A stretch of DNA of 64,000 bases from Azadirachta indica (lineage: Eukaryota > Streptophyta > Magnoliopsida > Sapindales > Meliaceae): assembly GCA_022749755.1 (NCBI GenBank), contig CM040440.1:14805269-14869268 (forward strand). Direction: 5' to 3'. Below are positions 11,801 to 24,400 of the stretch, piece by piece. The notes under the pieces are model-generated. The model was not told the DNA's origin. It did not search any database and saw nothing but the letters and a program-made list of their open reading frames with translations. Both the position numbers and the translations under genes were made by a program. How positions within the stretch are numbered: position 1 is the stretch's first letter; every line of letters starts with the position of its first letter.

Positions 11801-13386
11801 ACATCTGGACAGTAGAAGAAATATCACCATGCTTTTTTAATCATGCATTCTTCACTGCCATACTGCCGGAGTTATTGGAACCAGGAGTTTAATAATCACT
11901 GTTTGGGGGATTTTACAAAGATCATTGGTACCATAAAAGAAAGTAACAAAACAATAATGACTTGGCAACATATATATCCAAAACATGATCTGTCCAGCCA
12001 AGAGTCTCAGAATCATGCATATCTTTTGTGTAGCTTCTGAAATGGGCAAAAGAGCATTTCAAACAAGGTTTTTCTGATATATTTAATTGTTTGGCTGCCT
12101 TTAAAGGCTTCGGATCCTTCAAGAAGCTCATTTACATGTATTAGATTTTGAGGGTCTTAGGAAAGCTTGTTCTTCTAAGAAAAATTTTGAAATGTCCTAG
12201 ACATGCTGACAAATATGTTTATAAAAGCTCATATGAAAGTTTGGTAAAAGTGCTGCAACGCATCTGGACAATTGAAGAAATATGACAATTTCTTTATTAT
12301 GCATTTACAACATGTTTCTTTGCTGCGATACTGCTGGAGTTATTAGAAGTAGGAGTTAGTTTAATAATCAACAGCTTGGGGGATTTTACAAAGATCATTG
12401 GTACCAGAAAAACAAAGTAAGAAAATATTAGTATGTGATGTGGTTGATGTTTAAACTGTGTCGGCTGGATACTTTTTCCCTTATACTGAAAATAAAAATC
12501 TTAATGATTGTGTATCTAACTTCTTCTATAGGCTTTGGAACTTGGGAGGGATGCGAACCCGAAGGGTTATATGGTAGAGGATATCTGGCAGGAGCTGGCA
12601 AAAGCAAAATACTTGGAGTGGGAGCAAGAATCTAGCAAACGTTCATGGGAATTACAAAGCTTGAAGTATGTGCTCCCTGTGAGTTTTTGCCTTTGTTGTT
12701 AGAAGTTGGCCTCCTTATCAGACTACTTAGTAGTTAATTTTCTTATGGGATGCTTCATGCAATTTGTTTCTGTTTGTCTCAGGGAAGCTTGTGAGGCAGC
12801 TCTTGAAGAAAAATATGTTCTTGATATTTCTAGAACGGAAGAGTTCTTGGATGAAGCTACTTCTATGCATTTGAGACAAATAGAAGCGCTGAGGCAAGTA
12901 TTTCAGAAAGTTGCAGAAGCTGATACACCAACTGAGGTGAGAGTGGTTCGATTTGTTCTGTTTATATTATTTGGTTTTTCGCTAAATTAAAAGAAAAAGG
13001 TTATCAAAAGTTTCTTTGCTATTTGTTAGAGATACTGATTTAGCGTTTCAGGTGCCGGATTACCTATGTTGTAAAATTACTCTCGATATTTTCCGTGATC
13101 CTGTCATTACTCCAAGTGGTGTTACGTATGAGAGGGCAGTGATCCTTGAGCATCTTCAAAAGGTAACGGTATGCTTTTGATATTGCAAGGTAAAACTTAC
13201 TTGTTGTACAATTTCTTTTGCTTATGTTTTCACGGATATGTCATAATTATTGCAAACTAGGTGGGTAAATTTGATCCAATCACACGGGAACCACTGAAAG
13301 AATCCCAGCTGATACCGAACTTGGCAATAAAGGAAGCAGTTCAATCATTTCTGGATGAACATGGTTGGGCTTACAAGACAAGTTGA
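8805..13386 (+). CDS. CHIP: CHIP, TPR and U-box E3 ubiquitin ligase / HSP70-HSP90 co-chaperone
   Basis: Eight coding exons: 8805-8912, 9006-9073, 9173-9236, 9895-9966, 12532-12665, 12783-12936, 13052-13162 and 13261-13386. The product is 278 aa, the length of Arabidopsis CHIP (AT3G07370). Residues 8-110 hold three tetratricopeptide repeats that bind the C-terminal EEVD of HSP70/HSP90 ([40 protein letters not shown]). Residues 105-200 are a charged helical linker used for dimerisation. Residues 201-274 form the U-box ([20 protein letters not shown], then SGVTYER and PITREPL), which recruits E2 enzymes. CHIP ubiquitinates chaperone-bound misfolded clients and unimported plastid precursors in the cytosol. 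All introns are GT-AG. Intron 4 is unusually long (9967-12531) and contains internal duplications. The gene is convergent with PUB9, another U-box ligase. Confidence 0.95.
10697..10784. repeat. Two-copy 44-bp tandem repeat in CHIP intron 4
   Basis: Bases 10697-10740 and 10741-10784 are head-to-tail copies of one 44-bp unit that starts TATGTTGACAGATATGTAAG. They differ at a single base (TTATTATGG against TTATTGTGG), so the duplication is recent. Confidence 0.85.
11327..11408. repeat. Two-copy 41-bp tandem repeat in CHIP intron 4
   Basis: Bases 11327-11367 and 11368-11408 are adjacent copies of a unit starting GGAGAGC(A/G)TTATGAGATT, with two mismatches. This is the second recent short tandem duplication in the same intron. 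Confidence 0.85.
11455..12430. repeat. Tandem direct duplication of about 0.45-0.5 kb in CHIP intron 4
   Basis: Copy A (about 11455-11960) and copy B (about 11985-12430) match in order across their length. Shared landmarks include GAAATGGG(T)CAAAAGAGC, GGCTGCCTTTAAAGGC, AGAAGCTCATTT..ACATGTATTAG, GACATGCTGACAAAT, CATCTGGACA and GGATTTTACAAAGATCATTG. Several indels and many substitutions make copy B shorter. The 3' end of copy B is about 100 bp from exon 5, so the duplication lengthened the intron without touching coding sequence. Confidence 0.8.
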
Positions 13387-14291
13387 AATACAATGGAATG
13401 GAGCTCCAAGCCATGCCAAGCAGGGATCTAAGACTTGTGGTATCAGGTTGAAGTAAGTCATGGTACCATGACTTCTTTGAATTGTAAAGATATTTACATC
13501 TTTAACTTGTTATGTTGTACATAATTTTCATTGAATCAGATTCTCTTGTTATAGCCGTAATAGATTATTAGTATTAGCCATGAAAGGGTCATGGTAATAG
13601 TAAGAGACGAGCTTCTTTAACTAAAACTGATTTCATTGCGGTGGTCTGTTGCCTGCTACGATGAAAATCATGGTGTGAATATATTGAAGTTATTTATATT
13701 TTCAAAATATTTTCTCATTATAATTATCATGTTAATGCTTAAGCGAAGCAAATTGCTATCTGCAGTGATGAATGGGGGGTTGCAAAGTTCTTGGTTTAAG
13801 TTGAACCACGGACTTTTCTTTTGAAAGAAAAGTTATTTATTTATTTATTTATTTATCATTTGATGTTTCAATATTTGAAATCAAGACTGTCTTCTCTGAT
13901 ATCATGTTCTAAAATAGAAAATTCTTAGAGCTGAAAACAATGAAAATAACGAAGCCGTGTCTGGAAGAATTGTTGAAGAGTAGGGCTATTATGACAATAA
14001 TAATTTTACTGTAATATTCTTTTAATTTTTCAACTTTTCATTTGAGTCTTTAATTAGTTTAAATGATTTTTTCTTATTGTAAATGTTAGCTTACCGGGTT
14101 ATGTTTAAAAAATGTAACGAAAAGTTAAGAATTGTATCATAAACACTAAAAATTTTAAAAAAAAAAAAAAAAAAAAAAGGGAAGGAAAGCTAAGAAAACG
14201 TACCATGCAAGTTAGGTAGTCTTTATATAGGATGTTTTAGGCAGTAAATAAGTTTCTATCATTTTCTTGTCGCTGAAAATAGAACACGGTC

Positions 14292-14353
14292 TTTGAAAAA
14301 CAATACCTACCAAACAATCTCTGAGAGAGGCTGGTTGGTATTGTTTTTCAAAC
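14292..14353. repeat. Hairpin-forming inverted repeat, possible MITE core
   Basis: The arm TTTGAAAAACAATACCTACC (from 14293) is almost perfectly complementary to GGTTGGTATTGTTTTTCAAA (ending near 14352). The loop is about 20 bp and contains CTGAGAGAG. A compact stem of about 22 bp in otherwise unstructured DNA fits a small MITE fragment or a transcribed hairpin. Confidence 0.6.
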
Positions 14354-15864
14354 AATAATTTCCTTTGTCTGCGTCTGAGAACCAGCACAGTTGTTTTGAA
14401 AATCGTTAAAAACCTAGAAACTGATACTATCAGACACGTTTTTAATTTACATTAATATAAATTCAGTTTTTAAATTAAAAATTTTAAAAACAAGGGAGGC
14501 CGACAGTTGTTGACAACTGGCAAAGGCGCAAAGCGGTTGTTGTGGTTGTGTTGGCCTCGAGGTATCCGAATTTCGGTCACTTATAATAAAATTAGGCTTA
14601 ATGTCATTATGTTAAAAAATTAACATCTTTTTTTCCGTTAATATTTAACATTGTAATGTTTTTTGTTTTAACATTTGTTTACTTTTAAATTATAATATCT
14701 TCATAGCAAATAAAATATAAATGTTAATAATAAGGTTGAACTCCAGTCCAGCTTTGTTATGTATATGACAACAAAATTAATATTTAATGATCATAATAAT
14801 CATAATATGTTAGTGATAGATAGAGACTCCGTAGTTTATTAAATAGATGCATCATTTTGCCAGGGTAGTTGGGTAATCAACATTATTATACTAAGAAAAC
14901 AATAACCAAACAAAATTAGTTACCGACACAAAACAAATTAGGCTTTAATTTAAGATGAAACCAAACAACACTAGAATAGAATTTAGATACTTCTTATATA
15001 AGTTACCGACACTAGAATAGAGTTGCTTCTCAAGCGGACTGTCATTTCTCAATTATAAAATTTAGATATTTCTTGTAGAAGTTTCCATGAAATTAACATA
15101 TAAATAACACTAACAATAGTAACAAGTAAATAAACTTCTTTTGTGTTCCATCCTTCTCACTGTTGTTTTCAAATATTTTGTCTTGAAAGCATTAGTTTCA
15201 TTGGACTTAACTCTTATAAAATTGTTTTGATTATGACAACTAATGAAGAAGACGTGTCACCTGTAAACAAAACATTATTACAATTTTATGCGGTCTTAAT
15301 TTTATGGGTGCATTACCACAAAATCAATATCTCACCGACACATAACTTTTCTGTTGTAATATTAAAAAGGTTGATTTTTCTATGAACTATTGCCTTTTTT
15401 CTTAACAAGTAGCCATCACAAGGAGATGGGACCGATGTCCCCACCTGCCCAATACTTTTGTACATTCGAGTTTCATATCAATTAGGTTTTGGTTTGGTTA
15501 ATATTTTTTTCAAAAGAAAATTACATAAAAAAGCTTTCATTAAAATCATTTCGAATCTCCTCTAATTCTAGTTATATTATTCGAAGTGTTTAGCTTCCTC
15601 ATTTGTGAAAGGATAAATGGGATGAGGAAGATTAAAAATTTGAGTCCCATCAATTTTTTTTTTTCTAATTACTAAAAACAACATTTATTTTGCTAAATGA
15701 GTAATAAGGTATGTGTTTATTTTGACATTTTGTCCACTTTAAGTGAATACTCATAAATATGAAAGTATATGAATATACCTTCTTTCACATTAATTCCATG
15801 ACAATAAACAAGTAGGCCAATTATTTAATTATGTATCTTATCGTTTCACATCAAAAGAGTAATA

Positions 15865-16890
15865 AAGGCAAATGATATCTACACTCTCGCTTCAAAATTA
15901 ATTATCAAATACTCTCTTTCTATTAATTTTTTCCATTATTATTAAAGAAAAAATAGTTAAAATGTTAAAATGATCAATTTACTTTTATTTAGTATGGTGA
16001 TTAATATTATAATAATAGCATTCCATAATATAGGATGAAATGACAAATATAGCCTGCACTCGCAATAAAACTAAAAAAGACATAATGGTAATTTTAAAAA
16101 ATAATAAAGAATACGAAGTTATTTATTTATTAAAAGCTTAGAATAGTAGCAACCCTAATTAGCAAAATCTTTTACATTATTTTATATAAATATATAAAAA
16201 AAATTTTCTATTTTCAAACCAACATTTTTTTAATACTTAATTTCATCATTCCCTTAAAAAAATTTATTTCTTACTTCAACATTCTCTTTTTATTCTTATA
16301 ATTTTGTACTTAATTTCATCCTTCTTTCTTATTTTTATCAATTTCTTATTTTTTATTTCAACATGGTGAAATTAATAATATAAAATGCCATTAGGTTACT
16401 TAAGACTTTATTAATTTTTTTACAAAAAATTTAATTAAATTATCATTGATTGTATTTATCAATATTAAAATGATTTAGAATATATTTAAAAAACATACAT
16501 TTTAAAAATTAGTATTTTAAGCAATTTTTTTCTCACTCTATTTGCGTTTCTCAATATATTTTTTAAAATTATATTTGTTTATCAAAATGAGTTTAGGGTC
16601 AATATGTGATGCGAGTAAAACTAAGCCATAAAGAGATTTTCATTAGTTTCAATGGTTGAGATTATTTGTTGTAGTATTTGAATAATTAAGATTTATTTGT
16701 GCATGATGCCACACTTTGACTTTTTCCATTTGTCGTCTTTTATTTTTGATTTTTTAACTCATTTTCATATGGTGTAAAAACTATTTTACCCATATTAATG
16801 CTATTAGTGATGTAAAAAATTAACAGAAATAATGTGTTTGATTATTAATTTTGAAGTAGGGGTGTAAGTATTATTCATGTAACAAAATAG
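15865..16890. mobile_element. Non-autonomous DNA transposon with TIRs of about 80-90 bp
   Basis: The left end (from about 15865) runs GGCAAATGATATCTACACTC, then GCTTCAAAATTAATTATCAA and on to TATTAATTTTTTCCATTATT. The reverse complement of 16805-16890 reads, in the same order, CTTACACCCCTACTTCAAAATT, ATAATCAAACACATT and CTGTTAATTTTTTACATC. The interior of about 0.85 kb is AT-rich and has no transposase frame. Superfamily and target-site duplication were not resolved. The long TIRs would fit a Mutator-like non-autonomous element. Confidence 0.6.
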
Positions 16891-17374
16891 GAGTCCAAAT
16901 GCAATTTGCCCGAGAAATAATTCATAAAACACTAAAGAAATGAAAAAGATAATGCAATCAATCAAAATTGTTGTAGACCCACATGTAGCATTTCTCTTTA
17001 TTAGTGGTATAATAGTTTGATATGTGAAATTGTAGAGAAGTCCTCATACCATTCCATGTGGTGCTTTTCTTTTTTTTTTTTTTTTTTTTTTTTTTTTGTG
17101 TGTCTTGGGTTTGGGAGAAACAAAAAACAAAATTTCAATAGCTTGCTGGGCATTCTCACATGGTGGTAGACCCACCATGGGCCTGAGCGAAGTAAACTAT
17201 AAAATATAATTGGTTGATGATTTTGACTTTTTAACCCTTAATTCATTGGGAGAAGAAGAAGATGAAGATGAAATTATTGTTGTAGTGGTTGTCACTGCTA
17301 ATGGTGGGATTTTTATTTTATTTTGCTTTTTACTGTTCTATATTGATCCCATTGATTGAGGAAAAAACCAAGGG

Positions 17375-17396
17375 CAGCAGCAGCAGCAGCAGCAGC
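17375..17396. repeat. CAG/GCA trinucleotide microsatellite
   Basis: Seven consecutive GCA units after AAGGGCA and before TAAGG. No coding frame of known type surrounds them, so this is a non-coding microsatellite as far as I can see. Confidence 0.85.
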
Positions 17397-18285
17397 ATAA
17401 GGATTGGATGGATGAATGGACCACAACAGTAGAAAGAAATCAGTATCAGTATTACAAGCCATTCAATATGGACACATTATTCTTGTTACTTTATTTATCT
17501 TCTCACAACTCTTTCTCAACTGTGAATGACAATCTCAACCTCAACCGCAACCATTCATTCGTTTCATTCCACCATTTGCCATTCAAATCCCCATTCCCAT
17601 AAAATTATTATGCATCGAATAATAAGAGACAAACACACACACACACAAATATCATCATTCAATCCAACACAACTGCTTATTGAAAAAGGGTATCAAGTTT
17701 CAACATTCCCTTTTTTTTTTTTAAAAGTATTCATTATGTTAAATTAAAAATCTAGTAGACGTTAAATTTATTGTAACACAGTCCTGAAAATCTAGATTAG
17801 TAAAAAATCATCTTTATTTTTAAAATAGAGATAAAAATCTACCGACATCAAAATAGAGATAAAATTGGTTTACCCTACTAGTAGAAGTGATATCTCCATC
17901 AACATTCAAATTTAAGGTATCAAAATTGGTACTACTAGTAAACAAGTAGAAGAATTAAGACTTAAAAAAGGACAATAGAAACTGCATTGCTGGTACAAGT
18001 AAACTCCAAATATTAATAAAACAAGGCATAAAAAGAAATTACTGAACAAGACCGGGGAAAGAAATCTTATGCATGAGAAGAAATTACTGAACAAAACAGG
18101 GAAAAAAAAATCTTATAAATAAAAATTCTCACGTGTTTTATTCACAGCGACTAACTCATAACCTGAGGCTGGAATTCGATGAAGAGAATATACAAAATGG
18201 TGATCGGGGATGAGTTGCATTGACAAACAAGATGTAGAATTTACAAATAGCCCGGGTGCTTGATATTGGTGCATAAGTGATCTCT

Positions 18286-20516
18286 TCAGGCAGTATGTGT
18301 AAGATTAACAGCCCTCCTCAGTCTCTCAAGAATACCAGTAGCCTTTCTCTTGGCTCTTGCAGTTCCATCTTGAGCGAGTCTAGAGATTGTTCCATAAGTA
18401 CTCTCTTCTTCCCTCATTGCCTTCCATTTGGTTCGATCATTCAAACAGATGGTGTGGAGGATTGCAATGCAATTTTCCTTATTCCGTTCACAAGTACTCT
18501 CCCTAATAATGCGAAGCAAGCAAGACACGGCTCCAAGATCTCCCATCTCCTCAACAGCCCTGTGGTTAGTAGAGAGCACTGCAAGAATAGCCAATAACTC
18601 ATCAACATGCACACCATCCATAATTTTCTTAAGAATAACCCTCACTGCACCATCCCGCACGGCTCTTGATTTGTTTTCATGGATAATACATAGATTAAAT
18701 ACTGCAGAGGCAACATCTTTCATCGCTAATGGATGACCTTCTTCTAACAGCTCCATGAGTGGTTTTAGGGCACCAGATTTTCCAATAAGTTCTTTATTGG
18801 AATCAAGAGCCGATAATGTGAAAAGAGCTGCAGCTGCATTGCTCCTCGTTTCTATGGTCCCTGATCTCAATGCGTCCATAAGAACAGGAATTACCTTGGG
18901 GGTTTCAGCAACAAGCTTCTTGTTGTTGTCATGAATAGAAAGATTCAAGAGTGTTGTTATCACATCTTCTTGGAGACTGGGATTAATTCCACTTTTAGAC
19001 TTGCTTTCAGAGAGAGGACTCAGCAATTGAGGTATGGCATCAACAGACTCGCCAAAAAGTGCCCGAAATGAGGGCATCTTTTTTGTCAACAACCGAAGCT
19101 CCTTTGCTGTATCTTTCTGTTCAGAAAGAGTTCCAGACATTTTCTCCACTAACGAGAAAAAATGGTCACGATCTGCTTCAGTTATCCCTTCTTCATTAAC
19201 ATACTGAACAGGATTGGGCAATTCTATTCCCTGACTTTTACACCATTGTGATATCATTTCCCGGATAAGGTAATTAGGAGTAAGGATTGTGTGTGATAGC
19301 ACCTGTTGGGTTCGTGGGCATGTCCGGTTTCCCGCTTTTAGCCATCTCTGAATATACGGCCTATCAAAAGTCTGGACAAAAACAAAAAAAAATAAAATAA
19401 AACAAATGAATCAAGAAGAAATGTCTTAAGGATAAACTAATATGATTCAAAACTATCCACAAACTTGAAAAGTCAAGCAACTCACAGCGGCAAATTTCGT
19501 TCCTTAAATCTAAAGGAGAAATGAAACAAAAAACAAAGGAGTAGAAATTACCAACAACTGAAATCTGTGATACTGTTGAAATAACTGATGTTTCTGGAAG
19601 CTTCTTGCTTATTTTCAAAACTAGTTATTCAATGAAGCTACTCAGTTTCATTATTCCAATTATTAACATTTTAGTTTCATTATTCTATGGCAACAGAAAA
19701 AACAGAAAAATGTGAGAAGATAAACATAATAACTATTGGGTTGGGTTAAAAAAAAAATATATATATATATATCCAAACTACAACCAATCAAATAACTGCT
19801 ACTTCCAATTCTAAAAGATAGGACGAATCTTTAGAGTGCCTTAATTTCGCCAACCACCATATATCAAATCCTCTGTTATTATACTAAATTGTTGACGAAA
19901 ATAAGAATGCATAATAAACTCACATTGGAAAGAAGAAAAAGTTTATTCAGCATTTAGGTTTAACTGCAGAAAAAATTTTGGAAGACAAATTTTAAATCTT
20001 GAGAATTGAGATGATTCAGCCAGATAGAAATTGCATTATTAAGATTTGCACTTAATTTTCAGCCATCAAAAGCAAATCAAAATAAATTACTGAAAACAAA
20101 ATAGAAAATAAACTCAGAAATTCAATTCCATTCAATTTCTGAGAATATTGCATATAAACTCCAAAAAATAAAAATAGAAATTCATAATTCAATTCAATTC
20201 CATTCCATTCTAACACTAACTAGTAACTAACCTGCCCAGAAGGCAAAACAACGGGATCTCTCATCAACTCGTTAGAGAGCGGGCACTTAAACTCTTCAGG
20301 ACACGGCACCGTTTCATGTAACTTTAGCGACAAGGATCTCTTCTTCATCTTCAGTTGCTTTAAGGCACACAGCGTTTCTTTGGCTTGATCGATCGTTTCA
20401 GTGCGGTAATCCTCATCGTCGACAATAAGCCTCACTAATTTTTGCAGCTCCCTTTTTAATTCAATCGTTTTCGCCATCACCGTCGGATCGCAATCGAAGA
20501 CGGCGGTTTTGGCCAT
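18286..20516 (-). CDS. PUB9: PUB9-like U-box E3 ubiquitin ligase with ARM repeats
   Basis: Two coding exons on the reverse strand, 20516-20232 and 19371-18286, give 456 aa (Arabidopsis PUB9, AT3G07360, is about 460). The single intron (19372-20231) is GT-AG and falls inside the U-box between LPSGQ and TFDRPYIQRW. Residues 1-66 are a short N-terminal helical region (KRELQKLVRLIVDDEDYRTE). Residues 71-145 are the U-box (CPEEFKCPLSNELMRDPVV, CPRTQQ). From about 180 to 450 there are armadillo repeats with typical L-L-N-L-S-I-H-D-N-N-K, N-A-A-A-A-L-F-T-L-S and A-S-A-V-F-N-L-C motifs. The family transfers ubiquitin to substrates bound by the ARM region. Arabidopsis PUB9 has been linked to ABA signalling and to S-domain receptor kinases. 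The start is the first ATG, in GCC-AUG-GC context. The gene faces CHIP tail-to-tail. Confidence 0.93.
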
Positions 20517-21450
20517 AAGAATAAACGGATCAAATCAGCGCCGTCGACGGGAGAAAATAGACTATTTAACTTTATAATTATTTATAAATTGTTGCCGATA
20601 ATGGCGAAACAGATAATTGAAATTATAACCACAATGAGAATGCCGTGTTTCATTCTTTCTTTTATTTATATTTTTTTTCTTAAAATTTATTTTTATTTAT
20701 TTTTTTTCTCTGGTTTTCTCTCTCTGTGCAGCTGTTTCTACTTCTAAATTCTAATTCTATGAACACAGAGAAAGAAAACACTCTCTCAAATTCTCTCACT
20801 CTGTCTGTAAGTGTACTGTACACGGCTTTTAATATTATATCAGTCTGGTGTGTGAGTGAATCGTAATAAAAATAATATGCGTTGTGCTTTGCGCGTTGTC
20901 TTTGTACAGTTTCACCGCAGAATTTGCAGCAGGAAGTGCCACAAAAATAGGCAAATTTCAAAATCATGATACAAATATAATAATTAAATAGGAAAAAAAA
21001 TACTTTTTTTTTTCTTTTTACACAATTACTTTAATTTTAACTCTTTTCCAATTTTTCTCTAACCTTTAATACTGATACTTGACTTTTACTCTAATATGAT
21101 CATAGACTTTTAAATCTGGTATTCATACCATATCATTACACCTTGATCTGATCAATGTAGTTACTACTTGGTTTGATTTTCTCATCACATCACATCATGT
21201 TTGTGTTTATCATGTCAAGATAAATTCGGTTTTATTCGGTTTGTATTTTGAAAAAACAATTTTTTGCCTTTAATTTTGGTTAGTGCTCGGACCAAATTAA
21301 ACCTTACCCATCCCATTCGTGTTCCTAATCGGCTTCTATCTTTCTAGAAAAGAAAGAAGATTGAGAAAATTTAACGACTATTTTTGAGTAAAAATAATTT
21401 GTGTGATTGAATTGAGACAGACGTGGACGTATGACACATATATGTGTGAT
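20517..21450 (-). promoter_or_regulatory. PUB9 upstream region
   Basis: About 50 bp of GC-rich leader precede the ATG, then AT-rich DNA with pyrimidine tracts (CTCTCTCTGTG near 20720, reading on the plus strand). No clear TATA box could be singled out. No other coding region is seen. Confidence 0.35.
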
Positions 21451-24400
21451 TTGCAATGCAACATGGACTCATTGCAGGTACAGCTGGCATGACGCGTGGG
21501 GACAGTGTGGAGGTTAATACTTAGCTAACCAAAACTCCTAAAATTTTAATATTAATTTATTTGATTATAATTATTTTTTTGAAAATTAGAATAAAATTGT
21601 AAAATATTTTGAAAAAACAAGTAAAACAAAAATATATTTAACAGCAAAGCTGGTCCATGATTCCATGCTACGGGGTCAGTTCAGTAGATACAGTTAAATT
21701 TAAACTCATTCACTTAGGCTGCCCAGCCCTGCCCCGGGGCTGCGGGAGAGTTTTGTTTGTATGTATGAGGTTCTAGAATTTGTATCAAGCCATAGCCTCC
21801 CAGAAGATTAATCTCATAATACATTCAAATCTGTTAATGTCAATGTGAAAATGGAAATGTTAATGTTAATGTGTAGGCACACGTGTTATCATGTGAATGA
21901 GATAGGCTTGGCACAGGTGGCATTGGCGTGACTAGTAGTGTACAGCACACGCGGCTGCGCCGAACAGCTGGTTGGTCCTAGACCTGATCCCCGTGGTCTC
22001 GGTCAAATATTCTTCAATTTTTCCGTGGAAGCAATTACCCGAGAAGACTCGCAAGTCAAGGATAAGATGGTGCTTTCCGCAATCTTTTAATTTTAATTTA
22101 TTTTTTTTTGGGGTGCTAATTATAAAAGCATGTTTGGAAATTAAAAATATATTTATTATATCGTAAAATTAATTATAATACGTGCAGTAGGAAGCAAGAA
22201 ACACCACGTGAAAGTACCGAGTGATAATTTTCCAAATCGTTCTTTTAAGAACTATTATTAGGACAATAAACATGGCATAGATTTCCTCTTCAGAATTATG
22301 GCGAAGCATTAGGAGGATATAATATTTTTGTAGAAGGCATGCTACGTCAATCCTCGTTAAAGCGAATAAAGATTACACTATGATGTATTCAAGAATTTTC
22401 TCAAAAGAAGATAAAAAGGGAGGCGAGAAAATATCTCTTGTTTAGAAAAATGGAGGATAAAAGCAAGGGAGCTCAGCCCGCCAATAACCAACATGTCAAG
22501 AAAAAGAACGGTTGAGATAAAATAGAATCGTCGTTTCTCTCAACATCATGATGCCTATCTGTTATATTTACAAATTATCAGGACGATTAAAGTAAAAGAA
22601 TTATAAACCCTATTTTTTTTTTAATTTATTAAATATTTCTCTCTCCCTTTAATAGAATCCTAACTTTTTTTTAAAAATATTATACATTATATGTATAATC
22701 TATTAATATTATATTAAATATTTACTAAGAGTTAAAAGAATATTAATTGAGTCGAGTTTAATACTATTCTATATATTTACATCCAAATTTAGTAATATTT
22801 ATCTTCACAAAAGAGAATCGACTTTTACGAGAGAAAAAAGTCTACCCACACTCTGAACTTCACTTTTAGTTGATAACGAATCCCACTTTATAGTGAGAAT
22901 CCTATCTTTACGTGAGAATAAATGTCTTACTATAAATAAGAATCAAAAGACTAAATTTCTAACCCGAGTGATTAATAGAATCTTAATTTGATTGTTGAAG
23001 GATTTACACAAGTGACATTGTTGATAATTTTAATTGTGTTGTCTAGTTTACGTTTTTCTAACTTTTAAGGAGTACATTTGTGCAAAAAAATTAAGAATTT
23101 TTTTTTTTTGAACAAAAGGTTTCTCCATTTAGATTCAATATTCTATTAAAAAGGGTGATGTTTTTATTTTACAGTGTGATTTATGAATTTTTTTTATATT
23201 TTCCAAGCTCAAAAGTATTTATTGTTGATTGATTCTTGATCTCGTCATGTGTTATCCTTAATTATCAATAAATCAAAGTCAACAAATAGGATTAATAGCG
23301 TTTTTGGTCTAAAAGTTTGAATATAATTTGGTTTTAATTGTTAAGATATTCGAAAAACATTTATTTTTCAGCTTAACATTAAAAATTGATAATTATTTTT
23401 AAATAAGATCAAGTTATTTGTATATTTTAAATGTGTTTGTTTTTCAGTTTAGTAAATACATGCGAATAAAATTAAGTTAAAACTCAATGCTATATTATAA
23501 ATTTGAATGGATTAATACGATATGTGCGCGACAATTGCTATGTTGAAATTTTTTTTATTATTGCTATTTTGGTTTTTGAATTGATTTTGTTTTGCTTCTT
23601 TTTAAATGTTCCTTCTTAAGTATCTTTTACTAATTTAACATAGAAATAAATGCCGCTTACATAAACAAATATTCCAAGTTAAGAACCATTTGAGTAATAT
23701 TAAAAAAGAGAGAGAGAGAGAGAGAGAGCCATTAGAGTAAAATTACATTAAAAATAATAAATTAGCCTTTGCACGTATCATTACTGTACCAAACGTGACA
23801 TTATATTGACTTGTAAATGTGAATGGCTTCAGCCATCCAGGGCTTAAAGCCCAACCTGATTTTGGATCCAAATTTTGAAAACCAAACCTCGGCTCGATAA
23901 CAAACTAAACGTATAGCCAATTGCTAACTACGCTATGGTCATTTCTGTGGATACTCACTCGCTTTTTTTTTTTTTGACGAGAGTCCAATCCATTGATTAT
24001 TCTTCAACAAAAATGTTATTACCTCCCTTTTATTAGTAGGTTAAAGATGTTTTTGTAATTACAATTTCATCCATAACTAAAATAACATTACAAATGAGAA
24101 TAATTTATTTAAGAGGTGTTTTTTTAAAAAAAAAATTTAAATAGCCTTTTACACATGAAGGATAACATCAATAAGTTTTGAAGAAGTATCTATCTTACAG
24201 CATAAAAATCAAACAAATCATAATATATACTAAGGATCACGGAGACATGTTTAGTCTTTTTAATTAAAAATAATTACTTTGAATAGTAAAAGGGATTTTG
24301 AGTCAGAGTTCCTTCTGGGTTAGCCTATAACTCTTTCTCTTCATTTTTCATTTTTTCAGTAGACTTTTCTAATCCCTATTATAACAAATCTTCTACAATA

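Larger units (their letters stand above)
13387..18285. other. Intergenic region between convergent CHIP and PUB9
   Basis: Holds the CHIP 3' UTR (about 13387-13900, with a TTTA repeat at 13836-13856) and the PUB9 3' UTR (about 18120-18285). Between them are an A tract at 14158-14178, a strong hairpin at 14292-14353, a TIR element at about 15865-16890, a T tract at 17071-17097, a CAG run at 17375-17396 and an AC run near 17633. Short open frames around 15143 and 17408 show no family resemblance, and I do not call them genes. Confidence 0.6.

Noticed and set aside
17161..17185. CATGGTGG / CCACCATG inverted repeat as a regulatory site
   Set aside because: An 8-bp stem alone is expected by chance at this scale, and no gene starts nearby.
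18277..18736. Plus-strand open frames opposite PUB9 exon 2
   Set aside because: Antisense shadows of a well-supported coding exon with ARM repeats.
21971..22166. Plus-strand frame in the G-box-containing region downstream of PUB9's promoter
   Set aside because: Short, ends in low-complexity AT sequence, and has no homologous motif. More likely regulatory or anonymous DNA.
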